Source of the DNA: Sialis fuliginosa
Taxonomy: Eukaryota > Arthropoda > Insecta > Megaloptera > Sialidae
DNA length: 64,000 nucleotides
Direction of reading: 5' to 3'
Assembly: GCA_961205875.1 (NCBI GenBank)
Contig: OY540814.1
Location: forward strand, 5,686,993-5,750,992
In this document: positions 12,194 through 25,009 of the stretch, in pieces
Layout of the letters: every line of letters starts with the position of its first letter
Position numbering within the stretch: the stretch's first letter is position 1
Program-made: the position numbers and the translations under genes
Notes under the pieces: generated by a model
Seen by the model: only the letters and a program-made list of their open reading frames with translations
What the model was told of the DNA's origin: nothing
The model's database searches: none

Positions 12194-14372
12194 ATATATA
12201 AATTAATAAAGTAACATGTTAGCAGAAAAATTTATTAATTTATGAGTCCTTCAGAAGTTAGTTAGATTAAATGTTAACTTTTTATTGTTTTTCTTATTTT
12301 GATTAAGTCAAATATATGCAATAAATTTTTTGACTTATATAATATTTATAATAACTTCCAGTAATATGCGTCTAAACACCTATATATATTTTTTTAATTA
12401 AAATAAAAAAGTGTAGAAGAATTTATTTAAAAAATTATTTTATAAAACATTTCAATGAATTAAATTAATTTACCTTTTCTTAAATCGACTGCCATACAAG
12501 TGACACTACAATTCACCGGTTAATAAACACTTAAGTCACGAGTAAGTATCAAATAACACGGAGGCGGCACAGTTCAATCCCGTCATTACATTAGTCAGTC
12601 TAACTCTGATAGTCAATTATATACAGCGCTTTGATTTCGGCGGAAATTTAGTGATAAATTGTTTAATAATATATCCGCTTTTCAAAATACTTGTTAATAA
12701 TGTATTAGAGATTATTTTCAATAAAATAATAATTTTGATTGCACATTTACTATCGACTGTACCAAAGTGTTCAATATCAGCATAATATAGTGTATTTTTA
12801 TTTATTGCAATTTGGGAAATTTACGATAAATGTAATCGTTAAAAAATTATAATAAAATAAATATTGTATAAATATTTGATATTAACTACATATACATTTA
12901 TCAAAAAAAATTTAATTAAATTAAAAGTCTTTTTAGCATTTCATATTATCATCTTTAAAAAAATATACACATATATTTATCTAATATAACAAATAATATT
13001 ATAATCAAATATATTTTGAATTAAAACAATTTAATTCTAAACCAAGATTCAGAAACCGTAAGTAAATATGTAAGTTAAAAAATACAAAAACATAAAATAT
13101 AACTCTATGTAATTATCACTGCCGTACTGTTTAATCCAGCCCCGATAGACACAGAGTCAACATCCACCACCGTTTTATACGTTCTACATTAAAATTTATT
13201 TACTTAAAAAATTCAAAGAAATTAAAACTTACAATAATTAAGAAATGAAGAAAAAAAAGTAATTAGTTAACTTCTTTCACATTTTACAGGGGTCTAAATC
13301 TAAATTAAATCTAATAGCAGATAATAACATGTGCAAGATAGAGACAACACATATTTACATAAACGGTATTTCTTAGCGCCATCTACAAGATGGTTATCGT
13401 ATTACAAGGCCAGGTTCCTTCCGGACCACCTTAATGTCAAGGTCCCGCTACACCACATGTTCTATATCACGCTTTGTGAGACGGGGATCCCGATAAAAGA
13501 TTATGCAAAATGTCAGCTGTAAGAACGTACATAAGATACGTCACTAAGAACGTCATGAACTTATTTGTATGCAGAGGGCGTAAGAAGTTAAACGATATTA
13601 AATGTAAACTATATGTCTTATGAACACTCTTTTCCAAGGGGTGTTAAAATATATAGGTAATATATATTTCTGTTATTTGCATTTTGGTATAATCAGCATT
13701 CTTAAGTTATTATTTAATCATTATTAGGTACGAAATATACATAGAAATAATATTTTTAAATAAGACATTAATTTGTTCAAATTTTACATAAACAAAGTTT
13801 TTTGATGTGAATACGATACTGGGTGGGCATTTAAGAAACTTGATGTAACGCGCAGAGATCAGTTTTGCGCGCTAGCGTAAATTTAAAATCAGTACAAATA
13901 AAAATTAAAACATTTAACCAGTTTTAATGAGTAATTTTAATATTATAAAAAAATAACAAAAAATTAATTAATTTTTGTATACCCACGATTGCGCTTGTAA
14001 ATATTAATTAATTGTATTGAAAAAATAACAGAATATAATAAACCAAACGTTTTTAATTTTTTTATTAAAGTTTTTTAAATTGAATAAAAAAATAAAAAGT
14101 AAATTTTGTATTTCGATCTAATTAAGTAATTGTTTTTTATGTTCGTACAAATCATGAGGAATAACTATTATTAATATTTGTCTGAGTTTTATTTAACCTC
14201 ACTGCTACGTATTCACGTCAATCCCTCGATTATGCATCCCGACACAGTCACACCCATTTTTATTAGATAATCTGAAATCAAAATACTTTTGTGACGAAAA
14301 TGACAAGTGTATTATTGTAAAGATCACTTGCCCACTCAACAATTTTCTTATAGAGAAAGAGGAAATATACTA
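12194..14372. other. AT-rich spacer with two GC bumps
   Basis: About 12,480-12,640 includes GTCACGAGTAAGTATC, a donor-like site without an acceptor. About 13,360-13,560 includes the 10-mer AGCGCCATCT (13375-13384), the complement of AGATGGCGCT, which resembles an insect CTCF core. Neither has enough structure to call an exon. Confidence 0.3.
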
Positions 14373-15183
14373 ACGTCATAACTCGGCCAACAACCTTAAG
14401 ATAAACATTTAAAGAAAGATAACCTTAATATTGATATTTTGAATATCCTTCTCTAAAGTTTCAAACATATTTATTTACTCTTTACGTCATAGTTTTTTTT
14501 AACTTATTTGTAAAATCTTTATAAAGAAAAAGATGGGGTATATAATTTCTTAAGAATTCAAAGCTTACATTTCTTTTTGTCAAAACCAGATTCGTTCAAA
14601 AGAATCATGATATAAGAATTTAAAGAAGAGAGACAAACTTTATTTTTATTATAAACATCTAACATACTTTTCTTCTCTTTTAAAACTACTTTATACAGAC
14701 TTACTTAAAAACGTCATCAATGTATAAGATTATTTTCAAAAGCATTCAAAGAAAAAGAAGAGAGACGCTATATTCTTACATATATTCAATATTCTTTTCT
14801 TCTCCTTAAAATAACTTTTACAAACAGACTCAAAACGTCATCACTGAGTAAGACTTTCAAAAAGTAACCAAAGAAAAAGAAGAGAGACGCTATATTCTTA
14901 CATATATCCAATATTCTTTTCTTCTCCTTAAAACAACTTTATACAAACCGACTCAAAACGTCATCACTGTATAAGACTTCCAAAAAGTAACCAAAGAAAA
15001 AGAAGATAGAAACTAAATTCTTATATACATTCAACACATCGTTCTTTTCTTCAAAACATATTAGCCACAATCGTTTATAAGACGTCATAAGTTTGATAGA
15101 GGGAAAGATACAAGCGTGCAAGCGGAACACCCTTACAAAAAAACGTAACGACTTTTTTGGGACAGCTGCAAGCCTCGTGACGT
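14373..15183. repeat. About 123-bp tandem array, a CRE-like ACGTCA in each unit
   Basis: Units share AAAGAAAAAGAAGAGAGACG, CTATATTCTTACATATAT, TTCTTTTCTTCTCCTTAAAA and CAAAACGTCATCACTGTATA. ACGTCA occurs at 14373, 14484, 14711, 14835, 14958 and 15082, and TGACGT at 15178. The last four ACGTCA are spaced 124, 123 and 124 bp. Units decay toward the left. ACGTCA is the half-site of the CREB/ATF element. The array alternates purine-rich and pyrimidine-rich stretches (AAGAAAAAGAAGAG / TTCTTTTCTTCTCC). No coding frame runs through it. Confidence 0.7.
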
Positions 15184-16378
15184 AACGAACAGGACAATGC
15201 AAGCTTGCAGGGTCTCTTTTTCAGACGCTAAGATCAGGCGGGGTTCGATCGAGGGCCCGGTGTTCACTAAAGGAGTACAATAAGGAGGGGAATACACCAG
15301 TGTATTGTGGGGTACGGTGTTTGTATCAGCAGTTTGTAAACGGTGGAGATAAGATAGGATTTTTATTGATTTTAAAGGGTTACATGTTACATCTAATGTA
15401 TTAACTAATTTTTGACAATTTGTTTTATTGGCTTAAAATGTATAATCATCTTAAAAATGATATTCAAAAGGTACATATAATACGCGAAATTTGTTATTTT
15501 ATTTTTATTTTTAGAACTCACTTTCCAAAGTGTCTCTGAATGAACGAAACAAACTAGATTGTAAAAAATGAGTATTAATGAGTATATGGTAATGTGAATG
15601 GACACCGTAATTTAGTTTCAAGCCAAAACAGAAGCAAAACAAGCAACCGAAAACCACCAAACCGACATAGTCTCAAAAAAATCGACGTTTGCATGTTGTA
15701 AAACAGATTTCAAACTTTAAACTCAATGTTATCGAAAACACGTTTTTAAAAACTACGAAGTACACACGATTTTTAGGTCGATTTTTTATTCAAATTACGA
15801 AAATCGATTTTTTTTATAATGGTGTGTATTTCGATGGGAAAACTCATTTAAATAACGGGAATTTTTTTTGTTTGTTCTGGATGTTGATCCATGGAAGTTC
15901 TGTTTTCCAAAGTAGAGCACATAACAAAAAACATGCACTCAGTGTAGCAAAGCTAAAGTCGCCATTTTGTTTTATATTTCATTAAAAATATGATATTATA
16001 GGTTTTGATTTATCTCTGGTATTTTTGTTATTAGCATATCGTTATCTGAAAGTAAATTTTCTTAAATATGCGTCAAACTTGTATTTACTGCTATCCTATC
16101 CCTCTGACATGATAGCGTGATGTTTAATATAATTAATAATTATGTTACTCGGGAGATCATAAGATCATAAGAATCATAAGAATATTAGATTATATATTTA
16201 TTATAATTATTTTTAAACAAAAATCAATATATTTGTCGATATATATTCGATGACCACATTTTTTAAATCACTGTTCACATTCAATATTAGGTTAGGGAAC
16301 CATCAAATGTGTAGAACAAGACTTAGGTTATAGGGTGCGTAAAGAAAGAAAAGAATAGTTGATGTGTCCGTGATACAA
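15184..16378. other. Spacer; GC-richer at 15,184-15,340
   Basis: The patch just right of the CRE array includes CGGGGTTCGATCGAGGGCCC and is nearly repeat-free. A 98-codon + strand ORF at 15689-15985 has no recognisable motif and is probably chance. Confidence 0.3.
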
Positions 16379-16403
16379 GGGGTACCGGGGGCAGGGGGTA
16401 GGG
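16379..16403 (+). other. Potential G-quadruplex
   Basis: GGGG TACC GGGGG CA GGGGG TA GGG: four G-runs with loops of 4, 2 and 2 nt, which meets the usual intramolecular quadruplex pattern. It sits at the left edge of a GC-rich patch (16,370-16,520) with several CGCG dinucleotides, isolated in AT-rich DNA. Confidence 0.6.
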
Positions 16404-16909
16404 CTGTCGCGCGTAGAGCACGCGTCGAATAGTGCCCTTTGTGCAAACAGCAACCAGGGGGTCTTGAAACACCGGTTCTGAAGCAAAATAACCGTACCTT
16501 AGAACGCGTGCTACGCTTTTATGCTATACGAACTTGATTATGGGTATCGAGGCTTTTTTTGTTATTGTATGTATGCAGATTTGTTACCATTAAAATATAA
16601 TGGCGAACTCAGGAGATTTGATTAGAGTTGAAGCTGTTATTAAGCTGTTTTTGAATTAATTAAATGGACGTGTTTCTTGTAAGTTGTAAGTGTGTAGCAT
16701 TTATAATTTATTAAATTGGTTTGCATACAATTAACATTTATGCAAGCTGTGCTATTGTTATTTTTCACCATCATTTAAAGTCATTCAGTAGCCAAAACGA
16801 TTATGTACACGACAACTACTTCTTTTTTGTTTTCTGAATACATATTTCACTAATTAAAACTTATGTTATCAAAGTTAGAAAATCGGCGTAATTGTAAGTG
16901 GACTAATAA
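16404..16909. other. GC-rich patch, then AT-rich spacer
   Basis: About 16,404-16,520 contains CGCGCGTAGAGCACGCGTCG, and GAACGCGTGC near 16,502. The rest is AT-rich with no feature. Confidence 0.3.
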
Positions 16910-17119
16910 CCCGGGGAAAAAATTTTGATCTGGGATAGATCTGCATTTTGAAACAAAATCATATTTTTTACTGTGGAAACTTGCAAAGATCTAAAGGACC
17001 TACAAAGATCTCTTCGTTGTAACGTTGAAATTTCATGAATTCTTAACTTTACAACGATCTTCAGAGATCTTTGTAGATCTTTGCATGTCTCCACAGATCA
17101 AAAACCAGTGAATAAATAT
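16910..17119. mobile_element. GATC-rich palindromic element, right arm truncated
   Basis: The left end CCCGGGGAAAAAATTTTGATC and the inner arm TAGATCTGCATTTTGAAACA match the complete copy at 44320-44624. The centre is around AACGTTGAAATTTCATGAAT. The right arm stops after CTCCACAGATC.., so the terminal part of that arm is lost. Confidence 0.6.
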
Positions 17120-17865
17120 GGAAAAGTAACTCGGCGGCAAACAAAGTTTAGATCCGGTTTCTTAAATTTTAAAATTTATAACAACCATTTAACTATCAAC
17201 TGTTTATTTTTCAAAACCGTTTTTATTCTTTTACTATCTTTTTAAAGTCTGCGGAGTTACCTTGTAAGTGGATAAACATTAATTAAAAATGCGATTAAAC
17301 AGTTGATTAGTTGATTAATAATCATAGATCCCAACAAATGTTTTAATAAGCTTCAGTTTATTGTTAATCAAACAAATTAAACACCAAATAGACCTAACCA
17401 AAATCAATCAACATAGTCTAGTATAAAAATTATGCACGGCTTGTATAATATAATCAAATACTTGTATGCAGCTGATACACGCCAATACCGTAAATACTAT
17501 TACGGTCTACTTGTGTCGGAAGAAGCCAGCTGACTTGTGAGTGTAAGGACAATGGTCTAATGAAGGGGGGGACCCTCAAACTTCAGCGGGGGCTCCCTTC
17601 GAGCCGGCTGCTCGGATCCAAACCCTATATACGAGAAACATTGTATTTGTTTGCATTACTTATCGGATGTGTATTTATTTATTTAAAATATATTTATTCA
17701 TATGCAATTGTATCGATCAATGCTAAATATGACGTTTCCCTTGTGATTGTTAATAAATTAAAATTAAAAAATCATATCAACTTTTTAGAAATTCACTGGT
17801 TCATATTTATATAATATTTATAATTAAATAACTAATAGAATGTTAATAAATAAAACTTAATAGAT
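17120..17865. other. Spacer
   Basis: About 17,540-17,630 has G- and C-runs (GAAGGGGGGGACCC) but no splice-flanked exon. An 84-codon ORF starting there runs into AT-rich DNA and is not supported. Confidence 0.3.
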
Positions 17866-17985
17866 AAGGTACTGGCACCAGTAAAACCAGTAATGGGCAA
17901 AAATGATAAGTACTATGACACAAAAGTTATAAAATAAAGAATCGTAAAATTTGAAACAATGTAAAGCAGATGTTATATGATAATT
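17866..17985. mobile_element. AAGGTACTGG-ended transposon, internally deleted remnant
   Basis: The terminal AAGGTACTGGCACCAGT is joined directly to interior sequence AAAACCAGTAATGGGCA... The junction lies at CCAGTAA, which occurs both at the terminus and inside the element, so the deletion probably used this short homology. Only about 120 bp remain. Confidence 0.6.
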
Positions 17986-19860
17986 AAAATACCTTCGTGT
18001 ACCCCTTGGGTGAGCACTGTCTTATAGAACAGTGTGAATTGTTCAATTGATTTATTTATATAATTTATCAATAAAACATATTTGTTTGTATTATACTTAA
18101 TTTTTTTGATTGTTTCATTTTATGGGGTTATTCGATTTGAGTTCTGAGCATTTTCTATAATATTTATATGTGATATTAATAATAAATATAATAAACAATT
18201 AAGATTTTAATTTATATTAACATGATCATGAATATTATACATAGACCTAGTTGTACAACAATTGACTTGAAAACATTCTTACAACAGGAAAATAGGTGTA
18301 GTGGTGAATGTTGTAGGTTGATTGTCGGATCATTGTTTAAATTAAGACAATGGTACGTTATTTATCACCCCAATTACACCCTTCGCCCAAGACAATACCC
18401 TCGAATAACAACAACTAACGGATCGGCGAGCAAGCTGTACTCCTAGGTATAGGTATACAAAACTGGAGACAACCTCTTGGACGTCTTGTCATGTCAACAG
18501 CAGTGGCGTAATGCATACAGTTTACTTGGGGAAGGATTAAAAAATAAATATATTTATACATTTTAGTATACTTTAAAAATAATATATAATTTTTATAAAT
18601 TATATTTGAGGTGTTCAGAAGCCTAAATGTACAATTCTATTTAAGAAACAGTAAAAAAATTATAAATGAGTCGTCTATTTTATATTTATAAGCAGTTTTT
18701 GAATAAAATTCATTTATAATAATACACTGGTGGAACCATCCCATTGGCAGTACAGTTCACAAATGGTAACATTGTAATGAAGTTTGGATTTATTTTCTAT
18801 CAATAAAAAATGGTCGAATTACAAATAAATTTTTGGTATTGAAAAGAACTATATTTTTTACACATGGTTTAGAATTATTCTAAGAACAAATCTAAAAATT
18901 TTGACACTATTAAACATAGTCAATATTGAAAATTGAAGACTTCCCTAAATAGGAATACAGATAGAAAATTTGATCAGCTATTTAACATTTTTTAGGAAAC
19001 CTTTTAAGATTAATTTGCATTGCGCCAATGTCTGAAGCTCCGGACAACAATACATAATGGGTATAGCTGATTGTTGTCGATAATATGGTAAGTTTGTTGC
19101 GTGTTTGATCACAGTTTGTGTTGGAACTTTGCACGGTGAGAAAGCGCAAGATGCTTGAAAAGATTTACACTAAACAAGTTATTAGGTGTAATATGATCGA
19201 GCCATGAGATGAGTGAATGAAGATTTTGTATGATTTATTACTGTTGTTTATTCTATTATTATCTTCTACTGATTGACAATAATGTACTAAAGTTCTAAGC
19301 CATTATCATATTATTATGCATATTCATACGTAATCTTTAAAAACATATTTTGATAATTTTATTAGAAAATACATAATTATGTATTTGGTAAATGAATAAA
19401 AATATTTCTATTTATTTTGTGTCTGTGCTTTAAAATATATATTGTTAAGCGATTTTTATATTAATTAATTGTCTCTTTGCCTTTTTTTAGTAAAATTTTA
19501 TTTATAAATAATTATTTTTTTATTGACAATGTTTATAATATAGTCTCACAGATTTTCATTAATATAGTTGACATTTTAATTAAATCTGACAATATTATCG
19601 AAATAATAATAATAAAATAATTGATTAATTAAAATCACTTGATCATAAATATTATTAATATTGCTACTGTCATTAAGTTTTTTGATAAAATATTGCATAT
19701 GAATATCGTATAATTAATTAAAAATAATTTTGCATATAAAAAATATTAAAACATAAATCTGTATGATATGCCCATACAATGTAAAATATTGGTATTTTTG
19801 AGTCTACATGCCGTTTTAGAGGCAATATCATTAATTTCAACATAGTTATTATTTTATTTT
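17986..19860. other. AT-rich spacer
   Basis: A 74-codon + strand ORF (18222-18446) lies in slightly GC-richer sequence but has no recognisable motif. No exon called. Confidence 0.35.
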
Positions 19861-19999
19861 GTTTCCTCGCAATATCGTAGCTTTGTGATCGTTTTAAAAT
19901 GACAAAAAAATTATTTTCTGATTTCAAAATTTTAACTTAATCTTTCCGTTTCAGGTCAAGACAAACACTTTTCGTTCCGTGTCTGTGTGTCTGTCCCCA
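19861..19999 (+). repeat. Family A interspersed repeat, copy 3 (head only)
   Basis: Matches the head of copy 1 from CCTCGCAATATCG through TTTCAGGTCAAGACAAACAC and the GTGTCTG block, then stops. Confidence 0.6.
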
Positions 20000-20502
20000 G
20001 AATATTTTTTCTGTTTTGTTTAGACTTAATACAAAAATTACTGAACCAATTTTCATCGGACTGAATAATTGGGTATAAAAACGAAAAATTTTTAGTTACT
20101 GCTAAGAAAACTATTAATTAAAATCTAAAACAGCTAAAATGATTGATTAAAAATTTGAGCAAGCTTCGATGTTCCTACTGTTAAATAAAGTATATTTTTC
20201 TCTGAATTTTCTTCACAATTTAATTCCATGGTATATAAATTAATTATAAACTATAGAATAAATTATGTATATCAATATTTGTTATAAACAGAAACAATAT
20301 AAGATTAGACTAGTCACTTTAGCTTCCAAATGGTTTAAATTACAATCAGAACATACCAAATCATTTAATAATATGATAAGAAAAGCCCGACCCGAGTAAG
20401 AACATAAATCTGCGCGATAACAATCTGTTGCGCGTTCACACCCTTGGTGGAGGCGTTGAGAAACCCTTGTAAGACATCCCGGAACAACTTGTAAGACGAT
20501 TA

Positions 20503-20593
20503 GACGAGGGGTGGAGGGTGCGTAGACGTCTAGCCGTGCGGGGGTGTGAGTGCGGAACGTCTTGAGATGTCTACGCACCCTCCACCTCTCGTC
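20503..20593. ncRNA. Strong 25-bp-stem hairpin, pre-miRNA-like in shape
   Basis: The left arm (20503-20527, starts GACGAGGGGTGG) and the right arm (20569-20593, ends CCACCTCTCGTC) are complementary over 25 bp with one non-Watson-Crick position, which on the + strand RNA is a G:U wobble. The loop is 41 nt. The stem is GC-rich although the surroundings beyond about 200 bp are AT-rich. Stem length and loop size are within the range of animal microRNA precursors, but the near-perfect pairing without bulges is also what a small inverted duplication would give. I do not recognise either arm as a known microRNA. Confidence 0.35.
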
Positions 20594-23454
20594 GCACGCA
20601 ACAGGTGGCCGCTTTTGGGTTTCTTTGACGCGTGCTATGTCTTAGGCTCGTATTTGTAGACGATATGAGCACTGGTAACTTAAAATGTTATGTTATTTTA
20701 AATATTATGGCTAATATGCAGAGGATAAAATAACTGTATTGTTTTGTATATAAGAGATATTTTATTGTACCTATAAAATAACATAAAGTTATTTTGAATA
20801 ACAATATTATATATTTTAGTAAATCAAAAGCCATAGTTTATTGAAAATATCAAAAATATCAAAATAATTGGAGTTTTTATAAATTTTTATTAAAAAATAT
20901 AAGTTAATACTTTTTTTGGTTGATCTAATTACTCAATTTAAATTTTTGGTTTAATTACTTTAACATCACAACAATATTTGTTAATATTACTTGTAGAATC
21001 TCCCTAATATGGACCTGCTCTAATTGATTTACTATATAGCCTAAATAAATTCTAGGCTATTATGTTTTCGTACATTAAAACTCCCATCAAAATCGGTACA
21101 GCAGTTTACGTGTCAAGTCGAAACAAAAGACTTAACAGATAGATCGACAAATAGACAAATATAATATACCTACTAAAATGTATCAAAATTAATTTTATTG
21201 CCTTTTTTGACTCAATTTTTTTGCTGTTGATATATTATTAAAAATCAGTTAATTAATTCAGCACTATGTTTTGTATAGTTAATCGCTATACCGTCTGAAA
21301 ATATATAGCATGATGAATTCCATAAATAATGATAATTAAAACACAAAACAACACTTTTTTAGAATAGTTCTTTTTAGTCATAAACATGGTATTATAAAAT
21401 TTTTAGGGAGGATATAACATCATTGAATGTTATAATTAATTAAATTATGAATTGATATTAAATTATTTTCATATCTCTGTTGTTTTTGTATACACCTATA
21501 ATTAAAATGAAAACGTATTAATTTGTTTATTAAAATGTTGGTTATACAATGACTTTTAAAATGATGACCTACAGACATGTTTAAAAAAATAAATATTTTT
21601 AATTACAAACATATTCAAAATTTAGTCAAATATAACTCTTTTTTTAAATATGCGTAAAGTTTTGTTTGTTTAATATCAAAGTTTGTTATTTAGTGTTTTA
21701 TTTAGTTTTTATTCACAAATGAGTTTTTTTAATTAGACGGATATTTTTAATTAAAAAAATATTATACAAACATTTCATTTTTTGATGAGGTTTTAAATTT
21801 TATTTAAAATATTTACTACAAAATACGTCATTTTAATGATAAAATCAAGTATTGTGACTTTGAATCAAATTTCGGTTATGCGATTCAAAAAAAAATCTTT
21901 GCGAGAATACAAGAAACGAAAACCTTTAATGTTGACAGTAAATGCGAGTACTTTCAGTATCTTAATCGAGCATGACGAGCCACTTAGTGGATAAGATTTC
22001 CTTCAGTAGGGGAAGATATTCTGAGGGGATCACAACACAAATGTCTTGCGGAAAATCATAACAATTAAATTGACTGTTACGAGCTTTATACTGCTATATT
22101 AAACCACCTTGACATTTCTTTTTTATTGACGAAAAGTTTTGTTGATATTACCTATAATAATGTATGATATATGAATATTAGTTTGGAGTTTTTTCTTTAT
22201 TTGTGAGAGTCGTTTAAGGTTAATACATTTAAAAATTAAGACAGTAAATTACAATTAATGCAATTTTAAAATTTAATGATTGCTAAAGAAACTCGGATTC
22301 AGAAGTCGTCTGCCACTTTAAAGGTCAGAATCGCTTACAACAGATTCGAAAATATTAAGACAAACATCATCGGATATCTTTTTTTAGGGCGGAGCTTATA
22401 TAGTTACATATTTTAAATAAAAACACAAATATACGTAAATTTCATTAATTAATTTTACACAAAGTTTAACACATTTAAATACTAAAATTCGGAATATCAA
22501 ATATTTATTGCCACAAAATTTACTTATACAATTTTCAGAATTCAATCGCACAAATATATATGAGTAGTACAAACGAAGAGTACTTCTTTATCTAGTAAAT
22601 GAGTTTCAAAATATATGTCTTTGGTACATGGATAAATGATTTAAATATTATAATAATCAAATGGGAAGAGCCTACTAACTTTGCGATAAACGAATTTGAA
22701 TGAAAACTGGTCGACCACTTCTGCATGCGACTCTTACTTTTAAAAATGAAAATTTATTTATTCTCCAATTCCATCAAATGTTAATTAATCTGTAAAGTAG
22801 ATAGGTAATTAATTTTTTCTTAATAAGTATACACAAGCTTTTTTTCTTATTTATGAAAAAATCATCATTTAGAAATTTACAAACGAATAAATTGCGATGC
22901 AAAAGAAGTTTATTAAAAGTAAGCATACTTGAAATAACAATACAATTTTAATTAAATAATAAAATCAACGACTATTTATAAGTAGAAGTAATTAATGACA
23001 GAAGTTTACTTATACCAATTTAAAAGAATTGTATAAATAAAGAACGTATACAATAATAAAAGTATTCTTATTCGCAAAGAGGGTTAATAACATCGTCTCT
23101 TATAATTAGCTATTGCAATTAGCGTGGATTTTCCTTAATTAGATTCAACTTTCTATACACTTTAATCTAAGTTTGAACTCTTTTTCATTCATGTAATCTT
23201 CGTATTCAGTAAATTGAAAGACTGTTAAATAGCGTGCTGCAGTTTTCCAATTCGTTTTTAAATGAAATTGTCGACGATTTGCGATCTAAATAGATATTTA
23301 AACTTTTACTGTGTGCCTGTCAGATTTGTCATAGTATACCGGTGTGTTTCTTTAGATCGAATTATCTTTGTAATTATAAAATTATTATTACATGTACAAT
23401 GGTTAAAAATTTGTTACTTTCTTATATGAAATATACAATATACCTACATATAGT
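20594..23454. other. AT-rich spacer
   Basis: A degenerate transposon interior (CCCATCAAAATCGGTACAGC, near 21,085) is the only recognisable item. About 21,890-22,090 is somewhat less AT-rich, with several GATAAG/GATATT motifs. Confidence 0.35.
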
Positions 23455-23790
23455 ATAATAGTATTAAGCTGATTTTATTCAAAATCCGGACTTTGATGGA
23501 ATTATCTATTTTGACCCTCCCTGAATTCATTGTGACTATTTTCGCCATGATGTCTGTGTGTTTGTCTGTCGATCTATAAGCATCGTAACGCAAATACGAC
23601 AAATAGTAGAAGGATGAAATTTTATATTTAAGATTAATTTTTGTCTGGGAAAAAAAACTCATATTTTTGAAAAAAATCTTTCAACCAGATACGGATGTTT
23701 ACTGACATCGATTTTTGAATTTTTCGAATTACTTTGAAACAGTGCGAATTATAGAAAAACGGTCAAGTTAATTTTAATAATGTCTTCCGT
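23455..23790 (+). repeat. Family C interspersed repeat, copy 1
   Basis: Shares AAATCCGG(A/T)CTTTGATGGAA, CATGATGTCTGTGTG, CAAATACGACAAA(T/C) and TTTTTGAATTTTTCGAATTA with 29465-29770. It lacks the right-hand fold-back portion that follows in the second copy. Confidence 0.6.
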
Positions 23791-25009
23791 ATAATTTGGA
23801 AAACACTTTTATATTATGCATATATATTTTTAAAAAATCGAAAAATAATTTAATATTGAATGTTTTTGAATTGCACTCGTCGTTTGTAGGTATTTTAATA
23901 ACATTTAAATGAATAAATTAAATTCAGTATTTAAAATTTCTTTACATCAAAGAGTTTCAGGAATTATATACAGTACAATTATCAATATAAAATATTCAAT
24001 AATATTATCATTTGTATTTCAGCTCTGTCATTAAACAATACTATTTAAATAAACTGTTTTAAATTCTTTTTATTTCGTCTGTAATATATTTACATACATA
24101 CATTTTAAAATACATCTACATAAAACAACATTGGAAATTAGCGTTTTTAATTTAAAATAAACAAAATTGGTCAAATTACCTGCACATAAACAAAACATAG
24201 TATGTTATGACATCAGAATATAACGCTTCGATATTGTTCTTTTTCTCTAAAAAAAAAAACGACCTCAAACAATGTAAATACCGGAAAAACTATTTTCTCA
24301 ACACATTCTGCTTGTGCATTTTTTGTTCCACGTATCAACAGTTCAACACTTCTCAACCCTCTATCACACATGTATGTAAAACAGAGAGAGTAACTGCTAT
24401 ATACGTTTTAAAAGATAAATATCTCTCTGTTTTTCTAGACGCTATTGATTTCTTTACTTTAATCGTGGACGTGTGAAATTGTCAACATCCATGTGTGATA
24501 TGTGGAAGATTTTTCAAAAGAAAGAGGATGCTAATTTTTTATACAAGCTGGCGCTCTGTTATCTTTCTTCATTAGATATTTTCCATGTGGTGAAGCAGTG
24601 GCAGTGGCGACACTTAAATGAACTAAGAGGTCGCTAATGTTGCCATCTTACGCTAATTTGAAACACTACACATGATACAAGTTTTATTAAAGTGTAATTA
24701 AGTACATTACGTTCAAAAAATACTTGACAATCAATAGAGAATTAAAACAGTTCATTTTGCTATTTTATTTTTAATTTAATTCTATACTATTCAAAAATAT
24801 TTATGAATGCTTTCAAACAACCTTGAAGTAAATAGAACACCTTGTGTTGTCCTTTTAAAATGTGACGTCATTACTCAAGGTGCTCCTCTGAAGGTGTATG
24901 TGTAGAAAAAAGAAATAAATATTATTTTACGTCATATACGAAAATATATTCATTCATGAAATATTTGTCACATGATAATGATATACCATAATATATATGT
25001 ATATATAAA
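23791..25009. other. AT-rich spacer
   Basis: A slightly GC-richer stretch at 24,520-24,650 (TGGCAGTGGCGACAC), a GTGACGTCAT CRE near 24,863, and no exon. Confidence 0.35.

Noticed and set aside
18503..18728. hAT MITE between CAGTGGCGTAATG and ACACTG
   Set aside because: The flanking 8-mers differ, and the second end is not a convincing inverted copy.
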